Source of the DNA: Pacificimonas sp963710205 | GTDB taxonomy: Bacteria > Pseudomonadota > Alphaproteobacteria > Sphingomonadales > Sphingomonadaceae | NCBI GenBank assembly: GCA_963710205.1 | Contig: CAVPZG010000001.1 | Location: 124,001 to 188,000 of the forward strand | DNA: 64,000 nucleotides | Reading direction: 5' to 3' | Shown here: one piece after another, positions 39,591-49,084 of the stretch | Numbering within the stretch: the first letter of the stretch is position 1 | Layout: each line of letters opens with the position of its first letter | The notes under the pieces: model-generated | Told to the model about the DNA's origin: nothing | Databases searched by the model: none | The model's input: the letters and a program-made list of their open reading frames with translations, nothing else | Program-made: the position numbers and the translations under genes

Positions 39591-41933
39591 TCAGAACCTC
39601 TTCAGCAATCTCAGATAATAGGCACGCTCCTGGGGACTACGCGCCGGGTCCGCGGCACGTTCCTCGATCATGGCGCGAATTTCCTGCACACGGCGCAGCT
39701 GCTGTTCGTCGGGCAGCTTGACCTGCCCCTGTCCAAAGCCTTGCCCGGGCCTGCCCAGTGGGTCGATGCCGCTGCCCGACGCCCCCGGCTGCATCTGCCC
39801 GCCCGCCGCGGCCTGCGCCGCCGCGGCAGCGGCCTGGTCCGCAGCGCGCGCGGCCTCGCCCAGCTTCTCCAGCGCCAGCGTCTGTGCCCGGGCGGCATTA
39901 TAGGGATCGCCGTTCGCCAGCGCCTGCGCGGCCGCCTCCATGGCCACGCCCGCATCCCCCAGCGATTCCGGCACGGGAACACCAGCCTCGCCAAATACCG
40001 ACTGCAGATCGCCAAGCGCTGTGCCAAGGTCGCGCTGCTCCGATCCCAGCATATCGAGCATGGTGCGTTCCGGCATGACGCTTTCCGCGATCGTCCCGGC
40101 CCGCAGCTCTTCCTGACGGCGTGCGATGTCGCGCAGGGCCTCTGCGGCCTCGCCTGCCTTCTGCGCGCGTGCCGCCGCTGCGGGATCCGGAGCGGACGGC
40201 CCGAACTGGATCGATTCCATCAGCCCGCGCAGATTTGCGAGCGCCTGCATCGCGCCTTCGGTATCGCCAGCCGCCAGTCGATCCTTCAGATCCGCCATCA
40301 TCGCGTCCAGAAAACCGGAATCCACCATCGGCGCTGCGCCGGACATGTTCTGCATCATCTGCTGCGAGGGCATTTCGCCCGCGTTCATCGCCGCCTCCAT
40401 CTGCCGCCGTAGATATTCGCCCATCGCCTGTTCCAGCTGCTTCGTCAGCGCGGCCAGCAGTTCATCGTCCTTCGATCCGGCTTCCTGCGCCAGCCGTTCC
40501 ATGGCCGCGCGCAGGTCATCCATTGCGCGGCTGGTTCCGCCATCCTCCAGGTCGACAGCGACATCCCACAGGATCTGCGCGGACTGCATCCTGCCCTCCG
40601 CCGTCACCTGATAGAGCAGGCGCCAGTTCGCGGCGCGCAGTCCCGCGAAGATATCCAGCCGGCCGTCGAACCGGCTGGGCCGCTCGGCTATGTCCGTCAG
40701 CCGCCGCACGGCGTCCTTCCGCTCCCCGCCTTCCAGCAACGCCTTGCGTATGGAGACGATTTCCCGCGCGACGGGATCGGAAAACACCCGCACCGGCAGC
40801 TTGACGAGAATGGGCGCGGACACGCCTTCATTACCTGCGCCGTCGCGGGCGACCAGCGTCAGCCGCGCCTCTTCACCAGCACGGGGGTCGGAGGTCAGAT
40901 CGGCGAACAGCTGGCCCTCACCCGGCTGCACCGCCTCGTTCAGCAGGGTTTCGCGCATCTCGGCTTCACCGCCCTCGACGCGCAGCGAAAGCGAGGCGAG
41001 GCCGTGGTCGTCGGTCAGGCGATAAAGCAGCCTCAGCGCGCCACTTGCGGCCTTGGCGGGCTCGCCCGCAAACCGCACCACGGGGATGCCGTCCGCGACA
41101 AGGTTGATCTCCACCGCCGCCAGCTCGCGCGAGCCGCGCAGGATGCGCCACGTGCCGCTGCGATCCGGCATCCACTGCCCGTCGGTCGATAGACGACCAT
41201 CCGGATGCCGCAGCTGCCATGCGCCGTCCTCACCCGCGGCACGAAGCTGAACCGTGCCGCCATCCAGCATGTCGAGACGCAGCGTCTCACCGCCATCAAC
41301 CGAAAAACTCTCGGCGGGCAGCGCGGTATAATCGGGCGGCGTCATTTCCACCCGGAAGGCAAAAGCGGCCAGCGGCGTACGCCACGGCGAAAACGCATCG
41401 GCCACTCGTTCCGGCGCATCACGGCCCGCCAGGGCAAGTCCGGCAAGCAGCAGCAGTGCGCAGCCAATCAGGCCGGTGAACAGTGCCTTCGGGAGGGAAA
41501 GCCGGGGCAGCCCGATCCTTGCCCTTCTCGAAAAGGCATCGCGCCGCGCGCGCTGCCACAGAAGTTCCCCGATATCGCCGTCCAGCGCCGCCGGCAGATG
41601 ATCGGTGAAACTGCTCGTCCCCACGGGCAGCGCGCCGCCGGCATCCAGCCGCGCCAGCACGTCTGACCGGCTGGGAAGCGGCGCACGGGCCGCATAGCGC
41701 ACGATTCCGGCGATACTGCCGACGACCACCGCACCCAGCAGGGCGAGCCGCGCGTCGCCCGGCAGCCAGTCCGCCAGGCCCAGCAGTCCCAGCGCCAGAA
41801 ACCCGGCCCAGGCCAGCACTATCCAGCCAAGTTCAGCGGCAAGCCCGCGCTCCAGCCAGATCAGCGCGCCCGCCAGCGGCAGGCGCTTCGCAGCGTCAGG
41901 CGACAGCCCCTGATGCGGGGGCAGCGCGGTCAT
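39591..41933 (-). CDS. TIGR02302/DUF4175 family membrane protein
   Basis: A 780-residue protein with two N-terminal helices (about 35-80), a third near 150-175, then a large periplasmic region with beta-rich domain (FRVEMTPPDYTALPAESF) and a Gln/Met/Ala-rich coiled-coil C-terminus (for example LRRQMEAAMNAGEMPSQQMM). The Gly/Gln-rich segment PGASGSGIDPLGRPGQGFGQ precedes a final helical tail. The family is found in alphaproteobacteria and has no known function. Its ATG overlaps the lysA stop by four bases (ATGA), an arrangement common in sphingomonads. Confidence 0.9.
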   Translation of the reverse strand: MTALPPHQGLSPDAAKRLPLAGALIWLERGLAAELGWIVLAWAGFLALGLLGLADWLPGDARLALLGAVVVGSIAGIVRYAARAPLPSRSDVLARLDAGGALPVGTSSFTDHLPAALDGDIGELLWQRARRDAFSRRARIGLPRLSLPKALFTGLIGCALLLLAGLALAGRDAPERVADAFSPWRTPLAAFAFRVEMTPPDYTALPAESFSVDGGETLRLDMLDGGTVQLRAAGEDGAWQLRHPDGRLSTDGQWMPDRSGTWRILRGSRELAAVEINLVADGIPVVRFAGEPAKAASGALRLLYRLTDDHGLASLSLRVEGGEAEMRETLLNEAVQPGEGQLFADLTSDPRAGEEARLTLVARDGAGNEGVSAPILVKLPVRVFSDPVAREIVSIRKALLEGGERKDAVRRLTDIAERPSRFDGRLDIFAGLRAANWRLLYQVTAEGRMQSAQILWDVAVDLEDGGTSRAMDDLRAAMERLAQEAGSKDDELLAALTKQLEQAMGEYLRRQMEAAMNAGEMPSQQMMQNMSGAAPMVDSGFLDAMMADLKDRLAAGDTEGAMQALANLRGLMESIQFGPSAPDPAAAARAQKAGEAAEALRDIARRQEELRAGTIAESVMPERTMLDMLGSEQRDLGTALGDLQSVFGEAGVPVPESLGDAGVAMEAAAQALANGDPYNAARAQTLALEKLGEAARAADQAAAAAAQAAAGGQMQPGASGSGIDPLGRPGQGFGQGQVKLPDEQQLRRVQEIRAMIEERAADPARSPQERAYYLRLLKRF

Positions 41934-43198
41934 TCAGCCTGCAGCCAGTCCGGCACGACGTCGCGCGCGATCAGCGCCTCATAGGTCGACCGTTCACGCA
42001 CCAGCGCCCAGCGGTTGCCGGAAACCATGACTTCGGGCGTCAACAGGCGCGAATTATAGGTGCTGGCCATGGTGGCACCATAGGCGCCCGCCGTGCGAAA
42101 GACCATCAGGTCGCCTTCCTTCAGCGCGGGCAGGTCACGTTCGCTGGCAAAGGTATCGCCAGTTTCGCACACCGGTCCCACGACATCGGCGGTCATGCGC
42201 GCGTCGGTCTGCCTGACCGCGCCGATATCGTGCCACGCCTCGTAAAGGCTGGGGCGAAGAAGATCGTTCATCGCGGCGTCTATGATGACGAAGGTGCGTT
42301 CCCGCCCCGTCTTCAGCCTGACCACGCGCGAAACGAGGATCCCGGCATTGCCTGCGATCAGACGTCCAGGCTCGAACGCCAGCCGCACATTCCACCCCTT
42401 CGTCACGCGCGCGACCATTTCGCCATAGGCGGCGGGCGACGGCGGGTCGGGCATGTCGCTGAGATAGGGAACGCCCAGACCGCCGCCCAGATCGGCGCGG
42501 CTGACCTCGTGCCCCGCCGCGCGCAGGTCGGCGATCAGGTCGCCCACCCCGACAAAGGCGCGCTCCAGCGGCTCCAGGCTGGTCAGCTGGCTGCCGATGT
42601 GAACGGCAACACCTACGGGATGAAGGCCGGGCAAGGTCTTCGCCCTGGCAAAGGCGTCAACGGCGGTATCGATGGGAATGCCGAATTTATTCTCCGCGCG
42701 GCCCGTTGAGATTTTGGCATGCGTCATGGCATCGACATCGGGGTTCACACGAAAGGACATCGGCGCGACCCGGCCCATCCCCGCCGCGACCTCACTCAAC
42801 AGTTCCGCCTCGGACAGCGATTCGACATTGAACTGATAGATATCCGCCTTCAGCGCCTCTTCCATCTCCTCGCGCGTCTTGCCGACGCCGGAAAAAACAA
42901 TGCGCCCCGCCGGTATGCCCGCCGCCAGCGCGCGTTTCAGCTCGCCTATGGAGACCACATCGGCACCCGCGCCCAGCCGGGCCAGCGTGCGGATCACCGC
43001 CTGATTCGGATTCGCCTTCACGGCATAGGCGATCAGGGGATCGTCCAGCGCCGCCAGCCCCTCTGCAAAAACGCGGTAATGCCGTTCCAGCGTCGCCGTC
43101 GAATAACAGTAGAACGGCGTACCCACCTGATCCGCAAGTACGGCCAGGTCGACATCTTCGGCATGCAAGGTGCCGTCACGATATTGAAAATGGTCCAT
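41930..43198 (-). CDS. lysA: Diaminopimelate decarboxylase
   Basis: A 422-residue PLP enzyme that makes L-lysine from meso-diaminopimelate. The PLP lysine is in YAVKANPN near residue 50; HIGSQLTSLEP (substrate region) and DLGGGLGVPYL follow, as does GPVCETGDTFA with the catalytic Cys. The ATG at 43198 gives a normal length. With dapF in this window it covers the last two steps of lysine synthesis. It lies 13 bases after the small lipoprotein gene. Confidence 0.96.
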   Translation of the reverse strand: MDHFQYRDGTLHAEDVDLAVLADQVGTPFYCYSTATLERHYRVFAEGLAALDDPLIAYAVKANPNQAVIRTLARLGAGADVVSIGELKRALAAGIPAGRIVFSGVGKTREEMEEALKADIYQFNVESLSEAELLSEVAAGMGRVAPMSFRVNPDVDAMTHAKISTGRAENKFGIPIDTAVDAFARAKTLPGLHPVGVAVHIGSQLTSLEPLERAFVGVGDLIADLRAAGHEVSRADLGGGLGVPYLSDMPDPPSPAAYGEMVARVTKGWNVRLAFEPGRLIAGNAGILVSRVVRLKTGRERTFVIIDAAMNDLLRPSLYEAWHDIGAVRQTDARMTADVVGPVCETGDTFASERDLPALKEGDLMVFRTAGAYGATMASTYNSRLLTPEVMVSGNRWALVRERSTYEALIARDVVPDWLQAE

Positions 43199-43211
43199 CA
43201 GCCGCCGCCCA

Positions 43212-43445
43212 TCAGGTTGGCGGCAAGTCGAAGGGATCTTCGCTGCGCTGATCGGTGTTCCTGACCGCATCGTCAATGCGCTCGGGCGCGGCCTGCGGGG
43301 GCGGTACCAGCATCTCGTCCGCCGTCTGCGCGGCCTCCTGCCCTTCGGGGGCGGGGGGCGGGCTGCCGCCGGGCCATTGCAGCGGCCCCGCCGATCCACA
43401 GGCCGACAGCAAAAGCACACAGGCCATCACGGCAAATTTCCGCAT
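43212..43445 (-). CDS. Small LptM-like lipoprotein
   Basis: A 77-residue protein: MRKFAVMACVLLLSACGSAGPLQWPGG at the start (read as a signal plus lipobox LLLSAC near 12-17), then a Pro/Glu-rich tail. Small lipoproteins of this form next to lysA are common in proteobacteria (LptM, formerly YifL), where LptM assists LptD maturation; the assignment is by position and pattern. The ATG at 43445 shares one base with the argH stop (TGATG); an in-frame GTG at 43448 is an alternative. Confidence 0.75.
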   Translation of the reverse strand: MRKFAVMACVLLLSACGSAGPLQWPGGSPPPAPEGQEAAQTADEMLVPPPQAAPERIDDAVRNTDQRSEDPFDLPPT

Positions 43446-44841
43446 CACGCGCCCCTCATTTCGGCGATTCGCTCCCGCACCTGATCGGGTGCGGTTCCAC
43501 CATGACTCTTACGGCTGGCAACGGAGGCGTCCACCGTCAGCACGCTGAAAACTCGCCCGTCAATGCGCGCGTCGATTTCCTGCAGCGCCTCCAGCGGCAG
43601 CTCTGCCAGCATGATGCCAGCAGCATCCGCCGCCGCGACAGCCCGCCCGGTAACATGGTGCGCATCGCGAAACGGCACGCCCGCTTCCCGCACCAGCCAG
43701 TCGGCGAGGTCGGTCGCCGTCGAATGCCCCGCCGAAGCCGCAGCGCGCATCTTCGCCGCGTCGAACGCCAGCCCCTCCACCATGCCGGTCATCGCCGCCA
43801 GCGCCAGCGCCAGCGTGTCATAGGCGTTGAAAACCGGTGTCTTGTCCTCCTGCATGTCCTTGGAATAGGCCAAGCGGAAGCCCCTTCATCACCGTCACCA
43901 GCCGCGTCAGTGCGCCCAGGAACAGGCCCGTCTTGGCCCGTACCAGCTCGGCGGCGTCGGGATTGCGCTTTTGCGGCATGATCGACGAACCCGTGGAATA
44001 GGCGTCCGGCAGTTTCACGAACCCATAAGGGCTGCGAGGCCCAGATGATGATTTCCTCCGCCAGCCGGGACAGGTGCAGGCCCGCCTGCAAGCAGCTGGT
44101 CATGAACTCTATGGCGAAATCCCGGTCGCTGACGGAATCGAGACTGTTCGCCGTGGGGCGGTCGAACCCCAGCGCGGTCGCCGTCATGTTGCGGTCGATG
44201 GCGAACCCGGTTCCTGCCAGCGCCGCCGCTCCCAACGGACATTCGTTCAGCCGTTTCCGTGCATCCTGAAACCGTCCCCGGTCGCGCTTCGCCATTTCGG
44301 CATAGGCCATCAGGTGGTGCCCAAGCGTCACCGGCTGCGCCGTCTGCAAATGCGTGAAGCCCGGCATGACCGTTCCCGCATGTTCGTCCGCGCGCGTCAG
44401 AAGGGCATCCTGAAATGCCGCAAGCCCCGTATCCAGCCGGTCAATCGCGCCGCGCACCCACAGGCGCAGGTCCGTCGCCACCTGATCGTTGCGCGACCGC
44501 GCCGTGTGAAGGCGGCCAGCGACGTCGCCAATCTTTTCCTTCAGCCTCGCCTCGACATGCATGTGGATGTCCTCAAGCGCGAGATTCTCCTCGATCGGTC
44601 CGGTCGCCCATTCCCCGGCAATTTCCGCCAGCCCCGCGTCGATCGCCGCCGCATCCTCAGCCGAAATCACGCCCACGGCCCCCAGCATCGCGGCGTGCGC
44701 GCGGCTGCCCGCGATGTCCTCTTGCCACATGCGCTTGTCCACACCGATAGAAGCGTTAATCTCCTGCATGATTGCGGACGGCCCTTCGGCAAACCGGCCG
44801 CCCCACATCGAATTCGAGTCCGAGTTGGAGTTCTCAGCCAT
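43445..44841 (-). pseudogene. argH: Argininosuccinate lyase, two frameshifts
   Basis: The ATG at 44841 is preceded by AGGAAGG. The first frame reads normally from SMWGGRFAEGPSAIMQEINAS to EEIIIWASQP (about 264 residues), then breaks at an extra A on the + strand at 44027/44028 (CCCTTATGGG where CCCTATGGG is expected). A second frame gives KLPDAYSTGSSIMPQKRNPD, the fumarase/ASL signature, to VMKGLPL and breaks at 43872/43873 (CTTGGCC for CTGGCC). The third frame reads AYSKDMQEDKTPVFNAYDTL to the end. Removing both bases gives a complete ASL. As written, arginine synthesis would be blocked. Both breaks insert one base, so they do not compensate. Sequencing error must be ruled out. Confidence 0.88.
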
Positions 44842-45721
44842 GCGTCGTTTTGCCTTCCTCGTCATTACCGCCCTCATGGGCGCATCCGCCTGCGGGGGAG
44901 AAGCGACCGATAAGGAGACGCCGGATATGGCGCAAGCCGCACCTGAGATCGTCACCGGCCAGCCGCTTTACGACAAGGCGGGCAGTGACGCACCCGATGT
45001 CACGCTGACGCGGGAAAATGGCGCACCGCTGGCGATCACCAGCTTTCGCGGCACGCCGACACTCGTCAACCTGTGGGCAACCTGGTGCGCGCCCTGCATT
45101 GCCGAATTGCCCGCGCTGGACAGGCTGGCGAAGGACCGCGGCTATGACCTGAATGTGGTCGCGGTCAGCCAGGATATCGGCGGCTGGGACAAGATCAGGC
45201 CGTTTCTCGAGGAGAACCCGCTCGGCACGCTGACTGTCCTCGCCGACTCTTCAGGCGCGCTCTCGCAGGCGCTTGGTGCGGCGGGGCTGCCGCTGACGAT
45301 CCTCTATGATGCGGAGGGGAAGGAAGTCTGGCGCGTCAACGGCCCGCGCGAATGGGACCAGCCCGGCGGCATGCCGCCCGCGCGGATGGCCGCGGCCATG
45401 GCAGGAGAAACGGAAATGCGCGTGGCCACCGACATCGCCTACCGCGCCCAAGGGAGCGATCCGGGCTGGGACATGACGATCCGGCCCGATGGCACGCTGA
45501 AGGTGACTGCGGACGACGGCGAAACAGTGGCTGAATTTCCCGCGCCCGCCACGGTCGGGGCCGCGCCCTTCTCGCTTGCCGTTGCGGGCGCCGCAGGCGC
45601 GCTGTCCGTCGCCGCGACCGACGAGGAATGCGCCGACACGGGTGGGGGCAGGGCCTATCCCAACAAGGTCGAGATCGAACTCAACGGCAAGCGCTATTCG
45701 GGCTGCGGCGGGCCGGTTTAA
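44840..45721 (+). CDS. TlpA-like thioredoxin lipoprotein with a C-terminal extension
   Basis: A 293-residue exported protein. The signal peptide ends in a lipobox GASAC (C18). The thioredoxin-like domain (about 45-190) has W-C83-A-P-C86 in WATWCAPCIAEL and a cis-Pro in AGLPLTILYD. From about 195 an additional beta-rich domain follows, with DPGWDMTIRPDGTLKV, CADTGGGRAYPNKVEIEL and a final YSGCGGP. It resembles COG3650-type envelope domains, though this is recognition only. The start overlaps the argH start: both ATGs use the central CATG at 44839-44842. Confidence 0.88.
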   Translation: MRRFAFLVITALMGASACGGEATDKETPDMAQAAPEIVTGQPLYDKAGSDAPDVTLTRENGAPLAITSFRGTPTLVNLWATWCAPCIAELPALDRLAKDRGYDLNVVAVSQDIGGWDKIRPFLEENPLGTLTVLADSSGALSQALGAAGLPLTILYDAEGKEVWRVNGPREWDQPGGMPPARMAAAMAGETEMRVATDIAYRAQGSDPGWDMTIRPDGTLKVTADDGETVAEFPAPATVGAAPFSLAVAGAAGALSVAATDEECADTGGGRAYPNKVEIELNGKRYSGCGGPV

Positions 45722-45725
45722 CCGC

Positions 45726-46370
45726 CTAGCGCCGCTCGGTCGGCACCTTCACCCGCACGGTCTTGCCGCTCATGCCGGGGAAGTCGGTGAACATCGCCGT
45801 GACCAGGTTCGGCACCAGTTCCGGCAGATTGTCGTTGCGCGAATTGGCCTCTGCACGGCCCTCGAACACCGGCTCACCGTCAGGCCGCGTGATGTTCATG
45901 TCCAGATAACTGCCATAGACGGTATAGCTGTAAATCTCGTTGTCGAACCCGCCATAGCCGCCAAATCCGCCGCCATAGAAGAAGGGATCGTAAAAGATCG
46001 AGCGGCGGTGACGGAAACCATAGCCATAATAGGGCGAGCCCCAGCCATAGCCGAAACGCGTGCCAGGCCGCGACGCGATCCGCTCGCGGCCGTCATTGAC
46101 ACCGTAATCGAGTGATACGATCAGCGTTGCATCATCCTTGTTGCTGACTTCGGTATAGCCCTGTGCGTTCATCTGCGCGGCGACGTAACGCGCGTAATTC
46201 TGGAATTCCAGGCTGCGCGTATCCTCATCGCCCATCGCGACGATCGCATAGGTTTCTCCCGTCGGCGCGGGGAGGCGCTGGAACCGGCTCACATCGGCGG
46301 AAAAGCCGCTGGCGCAGGCGCTCGTCAGCAGGAGCGCTCCGGAAATAATAGCGGTTTGCAGGATTTTCAT
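45726..46370 (-). CDS. DUF4136 domain lipoprotein
   Basis: A 214-residue lipoprotein: signal with lipobox LLLTSAC near residues 13-19, then a domain with FSADVSRFQRLP near the start and a Gly/Tyr/Phe-rich region FGYGWGSPYYGYGF in the middle, ending with LVTAMFTDFPGMSGKTVRVKVP. This is typical of DUF4136 proteins, small envelope proteins of unknown function. It is convergent with the tlpA-like gene, four bases between stops, and divergence to trpS upstream is not possible as both are minus-strand. Confidence 0.85.
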   Translation of the reverse strand: MKILQTAIISGALLLTSACASGFSADVSRFQRLPAPTGETYAIVAMGDEDTRSLEFQNYARYVAAQMNAQGYTEVSNKDDATLIVSLDYGVNDGRERIASRPGTRFGYGWGSPYYGYGFRHRRSIFYDPFFYGGGFGGYGGFDNEIYSYTVYGSYLDMNITRPDGEPVFEGRAEANSRNDNLPELVPNLVTAMFTDFPGMSGKTVRVKVPTERR

Positions 46371-46473
46371 TGGGACAGCCCTCCATACGGCAACGCGTAT
46401 GATATACGCATGAATTGGCGATGAGTTGCCAGAATACGACTGAACCACCCGTGAATGATAGCCTGTCGGCGTA

Positions 46474-47481
46474 TCAACCGCGTAGGAAACCGACCGCCCG
46501 CTTCGCCTCCTGCAGTACGGGCTCCGCGATCGCATTCGCCCGCGCCGCCCCGTCGCGCAGGATGCGGTCGAGCGTCTTCTTGTCGCCCTTCAGGTCGCGG
46601 AACCGCGCGGCAATGGGCGCGAGCTTCTCGACCGCCAGTTCGCCAAGCGCAGGTTTGAAGGCGCCAAAGCCCTGCCCGCCAAATTCGCGCAGGACATCCT
46701 GGGCCGTCCGGTCGGAAAGCGCCGCATAGATGTTGACCAGGTTCGCCGCCTCGGCCCTTCCCGCCAGTCCGGCGATTTCGGACGGCAGCGCATCCGCGTC
46801 CGTCTTGGCCTTCTTGACCTTCCGCATGATCGTATCCGCATCGTCCAGCATGGTGATGCGCGACATTTCGCTGGGATCGGATTTCGACATTTTCGCCGTG
46901 CCGTCGCGCAGGCTCATGACCCGCGTCGCCGGCCCCTGAATGAAAGGCTCGGGGATCGGGAACAAATCGACATCGAAATCGCGGTTGAACTTCGCCGCGA
47001 TATCGCGCGCCAGTTCCAGATGCTGTTTCTGGTCCTCGCCCACCGGCACATGCGTCGCCTTGTAGCCCAGTATGTCCGCCGCCATCAGCACGGGATAGAC
47101 ATAAAGGCCCGCTGACGCGCCCTCCTTGTCCGACCCGGATTTGTCCTTGAACTGCGTCATCCGGTCCAGCCAACCGATGCGCGCCACGCAATCCAGGATC
47201 CACGTCAGCTGCCCGTGCATCGGCACCGCGCTCTGATGGAACAGGATCGCCTTTTCAGGATCGATCCCTGACGCGATCAGCCCCGCCGTCAGCTCCCGCG
47301 TCGCGCGCGCCAGCGTCTTTGGGTCATGCTTCATCGTGATCGCGTGCATGTCGACGATGCAGAAAATGCATTCATGCGTGTCCTGCATCCGTACCCAGTT
47401 GACGATCGCCCCCAGGTAGTTGCCGAGGTGCAGGTCGCCTGTCGGCTGGATGCCGGAAAAAACGCGGGGAGAGTTGCTCAT
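46474..47481 (-). CDS. trpS: Tryptophanyl-tRNA synthetase
   Basis: A 335-residue class I aminoacyl-tRNA synthetase. The nucleotide-binding HIGH-like motif is HLGNYLGA near residue 18 (in GDLHLGNYLGAIVNW), and the KMSKS motif is KMSKSDPSE near residue 196, preceded by VMSLRDGTA. The length matches bacterial enzymes (about 335). It lies immediately downstream of murJ, 14 bases away, and is likely in the same transcript. Confidence 0.97.
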   Translation of the reverse strand: MSNSPRVFSGIQPTGDLHLGNYLGAIVNWVRMQDTHECIFCIVDMHAITMKHDPKTLARATRELTAGLIASGIDPEKAILFHQSAVPMHGQLTWILDCVARIGWLDRMTQFKDKSGSDKEGASAGLYVYPVLMAADILGYKATHVPVGEDQKQHLELARDIAAKFNRDFDVDLFPIPEPFIQGPATRVMSLRDGTAKMSKSDPSEMSRITMLDDADTIMRKVKKAKTDADALPSEIAGLAGRAEAANLVNIYAALSDRTAQDVLREFGGQGFGAFKPALGELAVEKLAPIAARFRDLKGDKKTLDRILRDGAARANAIAEPVLQEAKRAVGFLRG

Positions 47482-47495
47482 GTCAAATCCAAAAA

Positions 47496-49058
47496 CTAGG
47501 CGGCGGGCCGCTTGAACTTCGCGATCTGCGCCTTGTCAAATCCGCCGATCAGGAACAGCGTGCCGAAATAGACCACGGCGCCCGGCAGGACGAGCGCGGC
47601 GATGCTCCAGATACGGGTCAGGACATCGCGCGAAAAATTGCCTTCAAGCTGGCCTGCGATCCACCAAAGCGCGCCGCCCATCAGCAGCGCGGCGATGATC
47701 TGGCGCAGAACGCGCAAGGCCGAGGCCGTCTCGACGCGGAACTGCCCGCGCCGCATCAGACCGACATACAGCATCAGGCAATTGATCCAGGCCGCAATGG
47801 CGCTGGCCAGGACAAGGCCGACGATTTCAAGCCGGTCGATCAGGGCGAAGATCAGGGCAACGTTGATGACCAGCGAGACGAGCGCCGTTTTCACCGGCGT
47901 TCTGGTGTCGCCGCGCGCGAAATAGCCGGGCGTGAACACCTTGATCAGCACATAGGCGGGCAGGCCGAAGGCGAGCGCGGCCATGACACTCGACGTCACC
48001 GCCGCGTCCGCGGCGTCGAACCGCCCGCCGACGAAGAAGGCCGTCACCAGCGGCTCCGCGCACATGACCAGCCCGACCGCGCTGGGAATGGTCAGCAGCA
48101 TGGAAAGCTCCAGCGCCGTCCCCATCAGCCTTTGCGCGCCCGCCTGGTCATCGCGCCCGATCAGGCGGCTGAGCGCCGGCAGGATGGCGGTCCCCAGCGC
48201 GATACCGATCACACCCAGCGGCAGCTGGTTCAGCCGGTCGGCATAGTTGAGGAAGCTCATCGCCCCCTCCTCCAGCCTTGTGGCGAAGAAGACATCGATC
48301 AGCTGGCTGATCTGGTAGATGCCCGCGCCGAATGTGGCCGGCAGGATGATTTTCAGGAGGCGCTTCACCTTCGGCGTCAGGCGGGGACGCTCGATCCTCA
48401 GGTCCATGCCCGCGCGGTGGACGGCCCATAACAGCCACAAGAACTGCAGGATGCCCGCCACGCTGACGGCAACGGCCAGCGCCCGCGCGGTCGCAAAATC
48501 GGGATCGGGATCGGTGCTGCCAAAGATGACGACGGCCGTGATCAGACAGATATTGAGAAGGATCGGCGCGGCCGCGGCGGCGGCGAATTTACTCAGGCTG
48601 TTCAATATGCCCGCCAGCAGGCTGACGAGACTGACCAGCATCAGGTAGACGAACGTAATGCGGCTCAGATCGACGGTCAGCTCGAACTTCCCCGGCACTT
48701 CCGTGTAGGCGGACGCCATGGCGCGGACGATCCAGGGCATGAAGATTTCCGCGACCGCCGTGAAGAGGAACAGCACGGGCAGGAACACCGACAGCACCTG
48801 ACGGCAGAAGCGGAGCGCCGCCTCGCGCCCGCCTTCGCCGTGATATTCCTTGGAAAACATTGGCACGAAGGCGGCGCTGAAGGCGCCTTCCGCGAACAGG
48901 CGCCGAAAAATGTTCGGCAGCTTGAACGCAACGAAAAACGCATCCGCGCCCGTGCCTGCGCCAAGCAGCCGGCTCAGCAGCATGTCGCGCGCAAAGCCGA
49001 ACACGCGGCTGACAAGGGTCAGTCCGCCGATCGTGCCGACGGATTTGATCAGCGACAT
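47496..49058 (-). CDS. murJ: Lipid II flippase MurJ
   Basis: A 520-residue polytopic protein with about 14 hydrophobic helices. The MurJ signatures are in VGTIGGLTLVSRVFGFARDMLLSRLLGAGTGADAFFVAFKLPN (residues 6-48, read in short segments such as SRVFGFARD and ADAFFVAFKLPN), FRRLFAEGAFSAAFVPMFS, and later RGDTRTPVKTAL. MurJ flips lipid II across the inner membrane for peptidoglycan synthesis. A long palindrome lies upstream, in the gap to secB. Confidence 0.96.
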   Translation of the reverse strand: MSLIKSVGTIGGLTLVSRVFGFARDMLLSRLLGAGTGADAFFVAFKLPNIFRRLFAEGAFSAAFVPMFSKEYHGEGGREAALRFCRQVLSVFLPVLFLFTAVAEIFMPWIVRAMASAYTEVPGKFELTVDLSRITFVYLMLVSLVSLLAGILNSLSKFAAAAAAPILLNICLITAVVIFGSTDPDPDFATARALAVAVSVAGILQFLWLLWAVHRAGMDLRIERPRLTPKVKRLLKIILPATFGAGIYQISQLIDVFFATRLEEGAMSFLNYADRLNQLPLGVIGIALGTAILPALSRLIGRDDQAGAQRLMGTALELSMLLTIPSAVGLVMCAEPLVTAFFVGGRFDAADAAVTSSVMAALAFGLPAYVLIKVFTPGYFARGDTRTPVKTALVSLVINVALIFALIDRLEIVGLVLASAIAAWINCLMLYVGLMRRGQFRVETASALRVLRQIIAALLMGGALWWIAGQLEGNFSRDVLTRIWSIAALVLPGAVVYFGTLFLIGGFDKAQIAKFKRPAA

Positions 49059-49084
49059 GCCGTGCGCCGCCTTAAATCAGTTCG

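Noticed and set aside
41900..43300. The extended N-terminus of lysA upstream of 43198
   Set aside because: The upstream 74 codons are Arg/Pro rich and antisense-like, and overlap the small lipoprotein gene; the ATG at 43198 starts the normal LysA sequence.
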